The notes under the pieces were generated by a model. That model had not been told where the DNA came from, made no database searches, and saw nothing but the letters and a program-made list of their open reading frames with translations. The translations under genes were made by a program, and so were the position numbers. Positions 50,647 through 63,869 of a stretch of DNA of 64,000 bases are shown in pieces. This DNA is from Augochlora pura (lineage: Eukaryota > Arthropoda > Insecta > Hymenoptera > Halictidae), in assembly GCF_028453695.1 (NCBI RefSeq), contig NC_135780.1, forward strand, positions 11,839,172 through 11,903,171, read 5' to 3'. Numbering within the stretch: position 1 is the stretch's first letter; every line of letters starts with the position of its first letter.

Positions 50647-50894
50647 TTAACCCTTTGCACTCGAGTGGCGACTCTGCGGCGCCATTGAAAATTGTAGCAC
50701 GTTCAAAAATTATTTTCGATAGACATCGCCGAGGCTTAGATTTAAATATTGTTAAAGGTGTAACCGTTGTACGAGTCGCAAGACTCAATTTTCATCCGCG
50801 TAAAATAAATATTGTTATATAAAACAGAAACAATGAAAGCCAGAAAAATGACTTCAGATTTGCAGTTGGAACGGCTTCGAGTGCAAAGGGTTAA
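50647..50894. mobile_element. TTAA-type MITE, complete
   Basis: TTAACCCTTTGCACTCGAGT on the left and TCGAGTGCAAAGGGTTAA on the right, fully inverted over at least 17 bases with TTAA on each side. The best reference copy of the family in this window. Confidence 0.85.
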
Positions 50895-51594
50895 CATAAA
50901 TAACATATTAATATAATAACTACATACCACATAATTTCAGCACCCAACTCGCACACCTTTTCAAGCACTAAAGTACATCATCCCATTTACAACGACATAA
51001 CCTATCAAATATTGCACGAAACGTCTCGAAATTCTGTCAAACGTTAAACGGTTAATTCTGTTTGATTTCGTGACCGGAGTAAATATTGTTAACGGATTTT
51101 CCAGGATCACGGGGCCCGGTAGCTCAAAGGGGGGGGGGGGTTCCGACCGATCCATCGATCGTTTGTTTGACTTTCCACGCGTGCTCCGCGCCGGAAATAG
51201 AGAAACGAGAGAGAGGCGAGGACCGGAGCGCGCCTATTTGTCGGCGTTTGACCCTTCAGGACCTCTCTCTTACGGAGGTCTGCCCTGAAGAGGTCCTCGA
51301 AGGATCGGGGACGCAGATGTTTATTTTCACGCGACGCGCGCGCTGCCCCGGGAGTCACGAGTCCTCGAGTGGATAAATACGTTTCGAGTCCTCGCGTTCG
51401 CCGGATATTTTAGCGGCACGCGAGCATCGCCAACGGGCGGCCGCCATTTTGCATTTTTAAGACCGCTCGTCAGCTGCGCTGTTTTCTGGGGAATTCGGTT
51501 CGCCTATTCGGGAATCGCGTGGAATTGTTCCGGGGAATTGGAGAATTGCGTTAGCGAACGAGACGCGAGGCGTTCGAAGTTCGGAGGCGCTTAA

Positions 51595-51765
51595 AAATGT
51601 TTATAAATGTTTATAAACGCTTTTAAATGTTTTTAGACGTTTGTAAATGTTTTGAAATATTTTTAGACGTTTGTAAATGTTTTGAAATATTTTTAGACGT
51701 TCGTAAATGTTTTGAAATATTTTTAGACGTTCGTAAATGTTTTTAAATATTTTTAAATGTTCCGA
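51595..51765. repeat. Roughly 30-bp TTTTTAGACGTTTGTAAATG array
   Basis: About five units of TGTTTTGAAATATTTTTAGA plus CGTTYGTAAA. Confidence 0.85.
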
Positions 51766-51769
51766 AAGT

Positions 51770-52000
51770 TCAATTCGCCCGCAGGAAATCCACGAAATCG
51801 TGACGGAAGCGATCGAGATCGGCGTTGAAACGTCCGCGAACGCGAAGCCACCGTATCCTGTCGTGAAGAAGAAACGGAACCGATCGAGAGGGGCTCGATG
51901 GTGGACGGCGCGGAGAAAGGAGATAGCGGATCGGAAGAAGCTTCCACGGAGAGGTTCGATTACACGGTTACTTTGTCGCCGTGAATGGGGGACGTCGGAC
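51770..52000 (+). pseudogene. Possible non-LTR retrotransposon linker fragment
   Basis: An open frame (51737-52084) contains EIHEIVTEAIEIG and, after a basic stretch, GARWWTARRKEIADRKK. A WW followed by a basic helix resembles the link between endonuclease and reverse transcriptase in R1-type elements. No catalytic domain is visible, so this is weak. Confidence 0.25.
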
Positions 52001-52250
52001 ATCGGCGATCGTGCATCGGCGAGCAGCAACGAGAACAACGACCGGGGAAAACAGCAACGGAGCAAAACCGCACAAAAGAATTAGCAGTCCGCGCCGCAAC
52101 TGTTCCTTTCCATGTCATCTCCTCCTCCTCTCTTCTCTCGTCTTGTCTTGTCGAGAGCCGACTTCCACCGACAACTCTCTCTCTCTCTCTCTCTCTTGCA
52201 ATATATTCGAAAAGTTCCAGAAGATAGCCGTTGCTCCGAACTCCACAATA

Positions 52251-52404
52251 TTAACCCTTTGCGTGTCGTATTCCGGAAGTTGCAAATGTATAGTTTGCTC
52301 ATTTGCGTAAAGATTAGAGAATATTGTTAATTTTTGTTACAGTTTAGGATTTCTCTGCGGAATATATTCTTAGTAATTTTAGAAACCCTTCTCAGTAAAG
52401 GGTG
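52251..52404. mobile_element. TTAA-type MITE, degraded
   Basis: Left end TTAACCCTTTGCGTGTCG; the right end is only AGTAAAGGGTGA. Short and diverged. Confidence 0.4.
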
Positions 52405-53684
52405 ATACAGAATAATGACTCTAAAAAGGATAGAAAATTGTTATACAGTAAAATCTCTGATTTATAAAATTTATTATTTTATTTATTTAAAAAAATAAAT
52501 CAAGCACAAATCGTCCCTCGATTCGATCGATTCGATCGTTGATCCATCCGGAGATAAGGAAGAACGATCGGCTCCGGCAAAAAAAATATTCCACGGGGTT
52601 ACCAAAGAGGAAATGTGTCCGAAGGAGCCTGTCCCCGTCGGCGGTGGCATTTAAACGGCCGAGCGTGGGTGTAATTGAAAGGCGCGTAACGGCTGATTAC
52701 GGGCCGTTGAAAGGGCTCTATTCAGCGAGGCGAGACACAAAAGTGCGTCGCCCGGCGGAGACAATGCTTCTCTCCGCGGCACAAACGCGTCGCGAAATCG
52801 GCTTGATTAAAACGAGAATTAGGGAAATAAAGCTGCCCGTCCCTAATTGCGCCGAGCTTATCGCCCGGCCTTATGTCGGCCCGCCAGATTCGCCTACACG
52901 CCAACTAGCTTCATCGACCCTGACATCTAAACGCGCTGCGCGAGACGAGGCGACATTAATCGATGGAAATCTGTCGCGAGAAATCAGCTTTAAGTCTCGC
53001 AAAACAGGCCCTCGAGTCTTTTATAACGCAGAGGGTAAATACTGTTATTTGACTGTATATTCTCTGATAATTAATTGAAATTTTGATATGTTACAACAAC
53101 GTCTAGAAAAATTACTTTAATATGACAGTAATTACAAAAATGTGACAGAACTTCGACCATAGATAATAATTAATTAATTAATAGTAATTAATGATTTTGT
53201 ATATCCTTGATCGTAATGTTATTTTGAAGAGGGCTTTCGACTTCGTAGCGGAGATTTTTCTATTAGATCGAAAGGGGCACCGCGCACAGGCTGCGCTTTA
53301 CGAGCCCTTCCTCGCTCCCTACGAACGGCTGGCTCCGTCTCGATCTACAAAACGTTAATATCCTGGGACGAGCAGTTAATGGACAAGCGATTCTTCACCG
53401 GTTACGTGGGCGCAGATAATATATAGTCCGCGTAACAAGCTTCTAACCGGGAGCAACCCCTTCGGCCCGTTTCGCGTGCCTCCACTACCACTTTCGTGCC
53501 GAGTCCAACGTGACGAGGACAAATTGCGGGCCCGCTCCGTCCCTTACGCTCTCTGCCCTCCCTCGCTACACGGGCAGAGCCCTTCTTCGGCCACGTTGAT
53601 GGATGGTCCTGCCAGGTGATGCACCCTCTCGTTAAAAACCCACCCCCGTGCGAGTCGCCTACTGTCTCGCTCCGTTCTCCGCGA

Positions 53685-54063
53685 CGCTCTTCTATTTTCT
53701 TCGCGACGCGTTTAACCATCTTCTCCGTTTAGATTTTTAGGATTTATATTTAGAGATACATATTGTTCCATGTATTGAGTAAAAATACGTAAACTGAGAA
53801 ATAGAAATATTTGCGAGTACCATTCCCCTCGATTTATACCATTTGAACTATGTTAATTTCTCTAAAAAAATACGCTCCTCTATTTTCTTCGCGACGCGTT
53901 TAACCATCAACTATCTTCTCCGTTTAGATTTTTAGGATTTATATTTAGAGATATATTGTTCCATGTATTGAGTAAAAATACGTAAACTGAGAAATAGAAA
54001 TATTTGCGAGCACTATTCCCCTCGATTTATACTATTTGAACTATGTTAATTTCTCTAAAAAAA
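53685..54063. repeat. Direct duplication, 188-bp period
   Basis: Two adjacent copies of a unit starting CGCTCTTCTATTTTCTTCGC, more than 90% alike by eye, the second with a 7-bp insert after TTTAACCATC. Confidence 0.9.
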
Positions 54064-54514
54064 TTCCACTCGAACTGCGGTAGTCTATAATATAGTTCTC
54101 AAATAGACGGACCAATGGTTGAATTTTCCTCAACTTTAAACGATTTCGAGAAGACCCTCGGGCTCGGACGTCGACGATTTCGGTCGTCCGCGCGCCGGAA
54201 ACATAAACGCACATTAATCATCGGCAGTTACTGGCGAGGACGTAAACGAAAGAGCGACACGTCGCGACGGCCGTGATCGTTACGGGAAATCCCGGGACGC
54301 CTTTGAAACCGTGAACGAGGTACAAGCTGCCGGATGACGACGATCTTTTCATGAACCCGCCCCCGTGGCGGAACGAATGGAAGACGATTAAATTCTCGGG
54401 CACGAGTCATCGCCGTAACACCGCCGAATCTGTCGCGATTTCACGGCTACCTTCATCGAACGAATCACACTTCGAAGCCGTTTTCCCGGTCGAAACGAGA
54501 CAAACTTTAGCCAG

Positions 54515-54648
54515 AGATTTTAAATACTGTTAAATTTTAAATACTGATTAAATATAATTTTTTAAATACTGAGATTTTAAATACTGTTAAAGTTTTAAAT
54601 ACTGTTAGATTTTAAGTACTGTTAGATTTTAAATGCTGTTAAATACTG
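54515..54648. repeat. GATTTTAAATACTGTTA tandem array
   Basis: Seven or eight irregular 16-20-bp units. Confidence 0.8.
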
Positions 54649-55601
54649 TCGTAAAAGATTCGACGGTTGTTTAGCTTGGAAATATAATAGCCTTTATTTC
54701 TAATTATTAATAATATATGGTTCGGTTTATTATGGATTCTTCAAGACTTCACGTGTGCTCGTCTCAAAGAACTGGGAGAGAGTGTCACATCCTCGAAAAC
54801 CGCCAGCACGTTCCCCATGCCACCCCGTTGCGTCAGCGAGGCTAATTTCGAGGAACCATCCAGCCTATCAGTTTTCCACGAAGTTATCTAGATCTCCTAT
54901 GAACGCCTTCATAAATATACGTTCCACAATACCGACGTAGATCACCGATAAATATACGGTCTTGCCAATTCTGATTTAAATCGCCGATAAAAATATATAA
55001 TACAAATACGAGCTCGCGAAGGCGGCCTGATCAGCGGATCGTGAACCGATCGTCGCGAACTGCGGAAGCATCGGTTTTCCCCGGCAGGTAACAGTTACCG
55101 TGAGCATTAGAGGCCGCCGGCTTGAAATAATGTTCCGTGACACCGCGGGCCTCGCCCGAACGATCGCAACCGGCCAGCATCCGTGCAACGGGTAGAACGA
55201 CCGTACACCGTTATAGTCGTCGTCGGGCGGCGAGGAGCTATCGGGCGACGCTGGATAGACAGCGTTGTCAACCGATGCGCGTGGTCGACGATCAACGTGA
55301 CGAGACCTTGCGTGTGCCTCTCGCGGATTGGGTTACGGTATCGATATCGAATTATACGCCGTCTTGAATCGATACCGGTGGAAAAAAACTGGTCCCCGAC
55401 CTCTCCGGTTGGCGAACCACGAGGAACAAACGCGGCTCTACACGGCGACGGAGTCGCCGGGAGACAAAGGAGCGCTCTTTCCGGCTCTGACAACGCATTC
55501 CCCAGTATATTTCAGCATTTATAGGAATATTTCTCGAACGAAATTTCAAGCGCAAAATTTGCGGTCGGAGGAAAAATATTTGCCAAAAAATCGGCGCAAT
55601 G

Positions 55602-55703
55602 TTAACCCTTTGCACTCGAGCGGTGCCGATTCGGCGCCCGACCGATTTGAAGTGTTACCTTGGTCGGCGCTGCTGCGGCAGATCCTTTGTAACTCGATCT
55701 GTT
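55602..55703. mobile_element. TTAA-type MITE fragment
   Basis: Begins TTAACCCTTTGCACTCGAGC with a GGCGCC core as at 50647. The right end is not recognisable beyond a nearby TTAA, so the limit is a guess. Confidence 0.4.
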
Positions 55704-58395
55704 AATTTACGATGTGCGATAAGATATTTTTCTCGGAAATACTTTCGTGGACTAGGGTTGGCTGGCACTGTAGCCAAATCGTAGCTCAGTTTAGTTAGTC
55801 TCAGTGTTGCATTCGCTTGAAACACAGCCGTCGATGCACGACGTTTAGCTTATGTGCACGCGTCGAGTTCACGAAGCACGTGCTAAATGTTCGTCCTAGT
55901 CGGGCGTCTGCCAGCTGCAAATGTCGTGTCTAAGAACCTCTACGAAACCGACTTTGGTCCGCGTGCGCAGCGACGGCGAAGAAGGCGAACCAGCGCACCG
56001 GGATCCATCTGGCGTCGTGCGTGACCTCCTTGAATTATCCGGGCTCTCCGTTCGGTGCCCCGTGACAGCGTCTACTTTCGCGATTTTTTCACCTTCTCTC
56101 GTCGTCAACATGTGATTGACGTCCGGTAGAATCCTCGCGGGGCCTCCGTTGAATAGGCCTGGGCTTTTTGTTATTTAAATTTTCAGACGAAATTCTACGC
56201 GTGTTCATTAACTGGGTCCGGACAGTGATGCGCTACGAACGAAATTGATCGGGGATCAATGCGAGGACCAATTTTGACGGCTAGAGATGTTTTGGCATTC
56301 CCGAGGCGTTCTTGGCGACTCGGTGTCCTAGTGCAGTCGATGCATTCGAGGAGAGCTGCATCGGTTAGAGCTTGCAGCGTATATTTCAAGTTCGATCCTT
56401 GATAAAAGAGTTGCCTGACGATTTAATCTCCATCGAGTGTCCTACAACATGTATTATAGCATTTACAATTGTCTTGAATGGTAATCGAAGTAAATAATTT
56501 TGTCTATTTGCTGGACTTCTACAAGTCTTCTATTTATTAACTTATTATTATTTAATAATTAATCCGGCGTTGGACTCTTTCGCTTAATGTTCCCTCCTTA
56601 TATCACATGTGTGTCTAACTAAAGGGCTCTCTGCTCCGTCGAATAAAATATTATTATTACCACCGGACCCACTTCACCCCAAAAGATAGGCGGTCCTCCG
56701 AGTCTCCGGGCTCGGCGACGGTTTCAGTTTCTTTCCGCGAGGTCGACAAAGGGCTAGACAATGGGGCAAAGGGGACGGGTAGAGATGCTATCGATTAACT
56801 ATGCGAGAGAGAGCGCCGCCTCTCCTCCTCCCTTTGTCCCCATTTTCTATCGTTCTCCTCCCCTACCGGGCTGCAGATTTCGCGCACACCCTGTATACAC
56901 AGCCCGAAAAAGGGGGACCAACGATCACCCCTCGGGAGGGCAGTTTCCACCCCTCGTGATGGCCAATCGGGGCTCGTCTACGCCCCAGTGACGTCACGCT
57001 CACCCCTCTGCACCGTAATTAGCCAATCCCGTCGCCGGGGCTGCGTTCTGTCGCGATCCAACCCCCCCTCCCGGAACGATTCCGCTCGCGAGCCAATGAT
57101 CCTGTCGGTGTGTTCCTGCGAGCCTAACCGAGCGCACGAGCGCATACGTTATGCGAGTATGCGAGCGCATGATGCAGTCTGCGAGTGTGAGCACGAAGAC
57201 TCCGTCGGAAATCACGAGAGACACAGGCACAATGGTGTCCCCCGTCTCTCTTTTTCCCCGTTTGCAGGCTCGAGTTCACCCCCCACCCCTAATTTTGTCT
57301 TTTTAGGAGACCGGCCACCCCGTCGCACCCTCGAGGCGACTTTTGTTCGCGGAATCGTTGTACGCTGTCTATCCCGACGGACTTTTTCATCGATACACTG
57401 TACTCGGGAGCTGTTAACAACGTTGAATCGATAATTCTGTCGGTGTTTCTGCTGCCGACAAGCCTCGAACAAATTTCACAGAAAAAATAACGCGAAGGTT
57501 ATAAAAACGATTTCATAAAGATAAGTAAAACAATGCTAGTATTTCGTGGAACCTCGACTGTCATCGAATTCCATGAAAATCCCTCGAGCAGAGCGGAAGT
57601 TGCGCGACGGTGATCGAGGCGATAGTGTCGCGATTTCCCTGGCTCGCAGGCATGGGAACCGGGCGTTAGCCGTCGATTTTCAACGAGGACGGTGTTCCAC
57701 CCCCCCTCTATCAAGTCCAGAATTACACGGCGGACGTCTACAAAGAAGTTTTAAGAAGCGAGAATAAAGCAGAAGAGGCAGCAGAGAAAAAAAAACTGCA
57801 AGAAGAATAAGGAGCTTCCTCCTCGAGGAAGATCCGAGCAGATAGCGATTACACACGGTACAGTGTACGGAAACCAGAAAGCAGTAGGACGAGGAGGAAC
57901 GAGGCCAGGAGAAGAGAGGGGGAAGTAAGACGAAAATGAGAATGGCTTTGAAGATCGTTCGGAATGAAAGAGAGGACGCGGACATGCCGGTGTTGTCCGT
58001 GCGTCGGTCGTTTCGCGTGTAGGTGGACTGTCGCTCGTTTGTATGCGCTCGAGTATCGCTTTCTACGGCCGGGGATAATCCGCTTAGGCGATCCCCGGCG
58101 CTGTCGTCGTCCTACCGGTCGTCTTTGGTGGCATTGTTACCGGCGTTTTGTGAGAAAACAGCATTTTCGACGCTCGAGGTGGCGACAAGAACAGGGCTTA
58201 ACTTATCTCCGTCACAACAAGAGCCGGGCCCCGGGTCGCCTACGCCGAAAACGTGGCTGCGATCCTCCTGTTGCACCTGATGCAACGCGAACCGATGCAC
58301 CCGCCGACGGTGCACCTGAGAAACGCGATTCGCCGTCGCGGAAAACGCTCGTCTACTTTGCGTAGAAAAAAGATTTTGTAGTACCATCTGTTAAT

Positions 58396-59010
58396 ATTCA
58401 TATTAGTGTTATTTATTATTTATTAGCACCGTCTGTTGTCTATTAGTATCATTAGTATATTGATTACCTCTTGCAGCACAAATTGCCTTTTGCTATAGTA
58501 TGTCTGCTCTGGCAATTCTTGAGCAATTAGACCACGCCCAGGTAAAGAAATCCAGTCATTTTCTCACGTCTTTCCTCCTTTGCCAATTGAATTGTTTAGT
58601 AATATTCATATTAGTTTCATTTATCATTCATTAGCACCGTCTATTATCTATTAGTATTATTATTGTATATTAGTCGTTGCAGCACAAATTGCCTTCTGCT
58701 ATAGTATGTCTGCTCTGGTAGTCTTGAGCAATTAGACCACGCCCAGGTAAATAAATCCAGTCATTTTCTCACGTCTTTCCTCTTCGCCAATTGAATTGTT
58801 TAGTAATATTCATATTAGTTTTATTTATCATTCATTAGCACCGTCTATTATCTATTAGTATTATTATTGTATATTAGTCGTTGCAGCACAAATTGCCTTC
58901 TGCTATAGTATGTCTGCTCTGGTAATTCTTGAGCAATTAGACCACGCCCAGGTAGAGAAATCCAGTCATTTTCTCACGTCTTTCCTCCTTTGCCAATTGA
59001 ATTGTTTTAA
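58396..59010. repeat. Three tandem copies of a roughly 205-bp unit
   Basis: Units start ATTCATATTAGTNTTATTTA at 58396, 58604 and 58808. Each holds GCAGCACAAATTGCCTTYTG and GAGCAATTAGACCACGCCCA. Copies two and three are closest, so the array probably grew stepwise. Confidence 0.9.
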
Positions 59011-62000
59011 TCGAAATAAGCATAGCCTTTACATGTAGAATAGAACCGTCATTCCTCTGGTCCAGGAGCGTGTCGGCGTGACCTTTCCTGATCGATGAAG
59101 GGTTGTCTTTCGCCACCCTACGGCCGCGCATAATCCCATGAATGCATAATCCGGACGCAAACAGCCGCCACGCGTGTCTCGTTTTAGAACTGTCGCGATG
59201 TTTCACGGATTACGAATATTTGCGCTACGTTTCACGGTATCTCGATCTCGCCGGTGCTCTATCATTTTTTCTCGCGCCGTCGAACGATAAATGGTAGCGA
59301 ACGTTGATGGATGAGCTCCGAAAAAAAGCTGTTCGACCTTTTCTCGGTCCGCGATACGCGAATCTTGTTCGATGGGTGGGAGGAGTAGTCCTTTGATTCG
59401 GATCTTTGGGAAAAATGCTTGAAAAGTTTAGTTTCCATCCATTCCAACCATCCGTGCGATTACCATAATCGCATTCAATTTTTTAAGTACAGAAAATGAT
59501 ATTGCGATCAACTAGATTTCTTTTGCAATTCCGATACCTCCAGGCTTCCTTTCGCTAATTTACATATTTTTCTTCCTCGCGGACTTTTTATACATATTCA
59601 AGTTTTTAATTCCGAATTACTGTATTTTCTTTCTTCTTCAGTATTTTATACACAAGCTTTCCGTTCTCTATAACTATATTTTATTCATCCCTGTGCGACT
59701 GTTACATTATTCGTCTCTCGTCGTAACAGGGTTACTTTAACGATTAATAACCTTATTATTATTATTATTAAACTGGCGGTAGAATAATCGATGCTTCCTG
59801 AAACACAAGCATCGCTGATTTCGTTCTTCGACGATTCGTTCGAAGGAATGAAGGAGAGAGATCTTGTTCGGTAAGTACTTTATTCATGGATCAAGTGAAA
59901 ACGTTTGAACAAAGTGACGCGATCGTTCGCAGCTCCTCGACGACGCGGTACAGCCGCCCGTTGCCGAACATCGTCGCCTATCGCCGCGCTATCACTTGTC
60001 GGAGGAAACGTCGCTAAGCCTACGAGACGCGTCGCGAACGAGAAACGCATCGTTCGTCCCCCCTTTTTTTTTCGCAGCGACGTAGTGGGGTGGCCACACG
60101 GCACGATTAATATAGAAAATATCGTTATTGTTATTTACATAACGTACAAAACTAGAACGTTCTAGACGATTCGAACGATTCGAACGATCGAGCGACGTCG
60201 CACGATCCGAAAGTCACCGTCGACGGATCATCGAAGACGGAATCGTGCGTCGGCTCTCGGTCTCTCAGTATACAACAGTTATCGCCGCGTGTGTGTGTGT
60301 GTTCGTTATAGTTTCTAACAGAGTAAATTAGGCATCTCTATCCCATCGTAAGCGAGCTTATGAAAACGAGAGGAAATTCTGGGTGGGGGAAAGAAATAGG
60401 CTAAACAAAGGATACGAACTGTTTGATTATCGAAGCAGAGGCCCCTCGCTTATCGCGACGAACGCGGTTCAACGCAACAGAAAATCGCGAAGAAACGCAA
60501 AGAAGCTGAATTGCGGCTCGCGACGATCGCGTCGGGATTTGCAAAACGAAAACGTCTGCATTTTCGTAGACGTCCCCCGAAGAATTTTACGCAACAACGT
60601 GTGAACCGATTGGGCGTCGCCGAGCGAGGGGCGGAAACTCCACGAAACTGGCACGATCGAACGATAAAACAAAGGTTGGGTGATCGACAGAGGGCGATCG
60701 AACGGGGGCGGGTGGTATTGCTTCGCGTGCAGCCTGCAGGGTTACATTCGATTATCGCATGCTGTGCACTCGCAAGCTATAAATTGTCGGTCGAGCGTTG
60801 TCGCGTACACGCCGCGTTTTACAATTAATTGAGCGTTAGGCAGCTCGTAGTATTTGTTCGACGGGAGTGCAAAGGCTTAAACAACGAAGGCATATGTACA
60901 TCGACGCGTTCCGGGTCGCGGTTTTTCTTTTCACTTTTTTATTTTTGTTAACATCTTAGCCGAGGAACAGAACGTCGCGCTTCCTCGAAGCTTCGAATCG
61001 TTTCACCGTGAAACGAGTTCTCTGCGAGAACGGGGACCGATGAACGCAAGACTAACGAAACAAATTCTGAGCTGAAGGATCGGCTCGTCCAGGGGTGGAA
61101 AACGTGCCCGGAAATAACCCGTTCAGTCTGTCACACGTCGGTTCTATAATCGTTATTTTTCTGTCGCGCAATTCGGTTGTCATAATTACAGATACTGTAC
61201 TTCGATAAAAAAAGTCCGCGACAAAAATGGAAAAATAACGGTTAAGGTTTCGAAGGAACCGAAGCCGGAATCGTAATTGAATCAACCCCCTGGGCTCGCC
61301 GATCGTCGTATTTCCAAGAGGACAGCGGAGAAGACGAGTGTGTCGTTTCACGAGGGATTCGCGTCCGAGATAAAATCGGTAAATGCTGCGTACAAAATGG
61401 CGGACGAAAGGATATGTGTCTTGACGAACAGCAGACCGCTCGTTAGTCTGTCAACTCGTCGTTCTCTGTCCCGAAACGATCCGATTTTTTCCAACGGCAA
61501 CCGTCGGCGGGACCGAATAAAAATCCATCGAAAAATAGACCCCGGCCTCGCGAAACGGCCGAGAAACGTGGATGGACGAGGATCGTCGGGAGGGAAATTC
61601 GAACAGAAGGACGACGGAACGTGCGCGTAAGGAGGAAGAAACGATTCTAAAATGATCGTTGCCCGCGCGCGGTCAAAGTGTCGAGATGGCGCAACCGGAA
61701 GTGGATGACCGAGGGAACAGCACGCTCACTCATTCACCTTACAAAAATACGTTGGACGGAACCGACGGCGAGTCTCTTTTCTCGTACTCGCCACTCGCTC
61801 ATGCACTCTTCCTTGCTCTCTCACTCTCTCTTTCTCTCTCTTTCTCTTATTATTGTATATTTTTTTTCGTTTAGGTAAAACAACGTTAAAATTGCGTTTG
61901 AGCGCTCCGTATTCGATTTCCTTTCGCCATCATTGTTCCATCGAGAATTCTGCAGGAACTGGCAATGATCTCTCCTTAAAAAACAAGAGTCGACGCGGTC

Positions 62001-63869
62001 CGAAGCAGGATGTTCTTTGGAGCGACAGAAAAATATTCGTTGTTTGTTCAGGTGTAAAGGTAATTTACTTGATCACATGGTATAAAAACAGTTTTGTTAA
62101 TAAAATAGGGCGGGTGAGGTACATTTCGCGAAGCGGGTACACAAACAAGCTCCCCACGAGTTCTCCACCTCTCGACGTTAGAGCCGATCGATTCCCTCGA
62201 TCGAACATCCCCTAATTAATTAATTGTATCAGGACGATTCGAATCCCAGCCGAAAATACCGAGAGAGCGCCGGGACTCTGCGAGCAATCGTAACGACCGA
62301 TCGAGTTGCTTCGCCTGCGCAGTTGAACTCTACGAGTTTGCCGAATCCGCGGTGAAGATCGCCCAACTTTTCCAGGTATAATCGTAGAAATCGTGATTGC
62401 CTCCAACGTCGCCTTCTCTCCGACAAAATTGTCACTGGAACACGATGTCAAAAGGCTCTCTCTCTTTCTCTCTCTCGCAGAGTATGTGTCTGTACAGCTT
62501 GCAGGAGAAAATCCAACATCGAACACTCTGTCACCCCCATCGCGAGGAATTCTCATTATTATTGTACAGATTTCGCGACCGATACCGGCGCGATCTTCGA
62601 AAAAGCACTGCGTGGTGCGCGGAATTGGCCCGCGAGAGCGGATACGTCGCGGTACAGGCCGAGTTTTATTTCGTAGACAGTTGAAACGATTTTCCTTTTT
62701 CCTGTATCATCCATTAAAAATTCATCGACGGACTAGATCTCTCTCAGCTTGTACGGCGATCGACGAACGCGCGCGTGGATCTGCTCGCGGTTAGAATTTG
62801 GCTTGGGCCCCGCCATCGATTATGTTTGCGTGAAACCGGCCGCGAGCCGTTTCACTCCTCCTGCTTTGTAAAAGTTGCTCGAAAAAGTCGTGGAAAGAAA
62901 AACGAGGGGAACGATCGACCAACGACCCTCCTAACACGGCAGTCGTCGTCGTGCTAATCAGCGTTCGGTCAGCGATCAAAGAAACGTTGGTTCGCGTTCG
63001 AAAGGAATCAACATTGAAAAATCGATCGAAAATTTCGAAAATATCTCGAAGCCTCCGGCAAAAAAGTCAACGCCGTCGGCTTGCTTGATTTCAGGGGTTA
63101 CAAGACGCACGCGATCGGAGTACCATCTCCCTCTCGCTCCTCCTCTCCGTCTACCTCATATCCATTTTTTTATCGTTTTATTAATGAACGGACGCAAATG
63201 GCTCTTGCAAAAATACAGTATCTCTTCAACCTCTCTCGTTCGCTCTCTATCTATCTCTCACTCTCTCTCTCTCGCTCTCTTTCATTCGGTTATTCTAAAA
63301 AGAAACGCGTAACTACCTACTCCTTAATTAAACGTCGTCTTTAATCGTCGCCGGGGGTCCTCGCCGGAATTCGCGAGGCTGGCAAGAAGGCCGTAAGAAA
63401 GCACACCGAACAACGTTCCCTCACGAACAAGAAAAATTCCATCGATCGTCCGGGCAACGTAACGCGAGATATTATATAATAATAATATACAGTGATCCGC
63501 GCGTCGAGGCTGCAAGGCCGGGACTGCAGAAGGAAAACAATAAATCTCGGACAGATCGAGGAAATTTTTCCACCATCCCACTCTTTCTCTCTCTCTCTCT
63601 CTCTTTCTCTCTATTTTTCTCTTCCTGTTCGTCATATAAGTCTCTGTACAAGGTCATCGTTGAACGTTGCTCTTCCTCCAAACGGGTCTTAGACCGGACA
63701 CGAGGAACCGACGAGAGCCAACGAACGGAGCAGGAAGAAACGGTGAATCGCGGGCCGATCCGTCGCGCCGCCGTCGCGGACAAACGAGCTCGAACGAACG
63801 GCCCTGCTGACGAACGATGCCCTGTCGTTCCAGCCCTCCCACGCTTCCGCCCGGATCCTTGATTTCGGT

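Larger units (their letters stand above)
45747..63869. other. Gene-free region with satellites and MITEs
   Basis: No confident gene was seen in 18 kb. GC-rich stretches (46-48 kb, 51-52 kb, 55-57 kb, 60-63 kb) carry many open frames of 60-180 codons on both strands without splice signals or known motifs. Very long introns of a flanking gene could run through here unseen. Confidence 0.4.

Noticed and set aside
52539..53078. 179-codon plus-strand frame
   Set aside because: No domain, no acceptor or donor of quality, composition like neighbouring non-coding GC-rich DNA.
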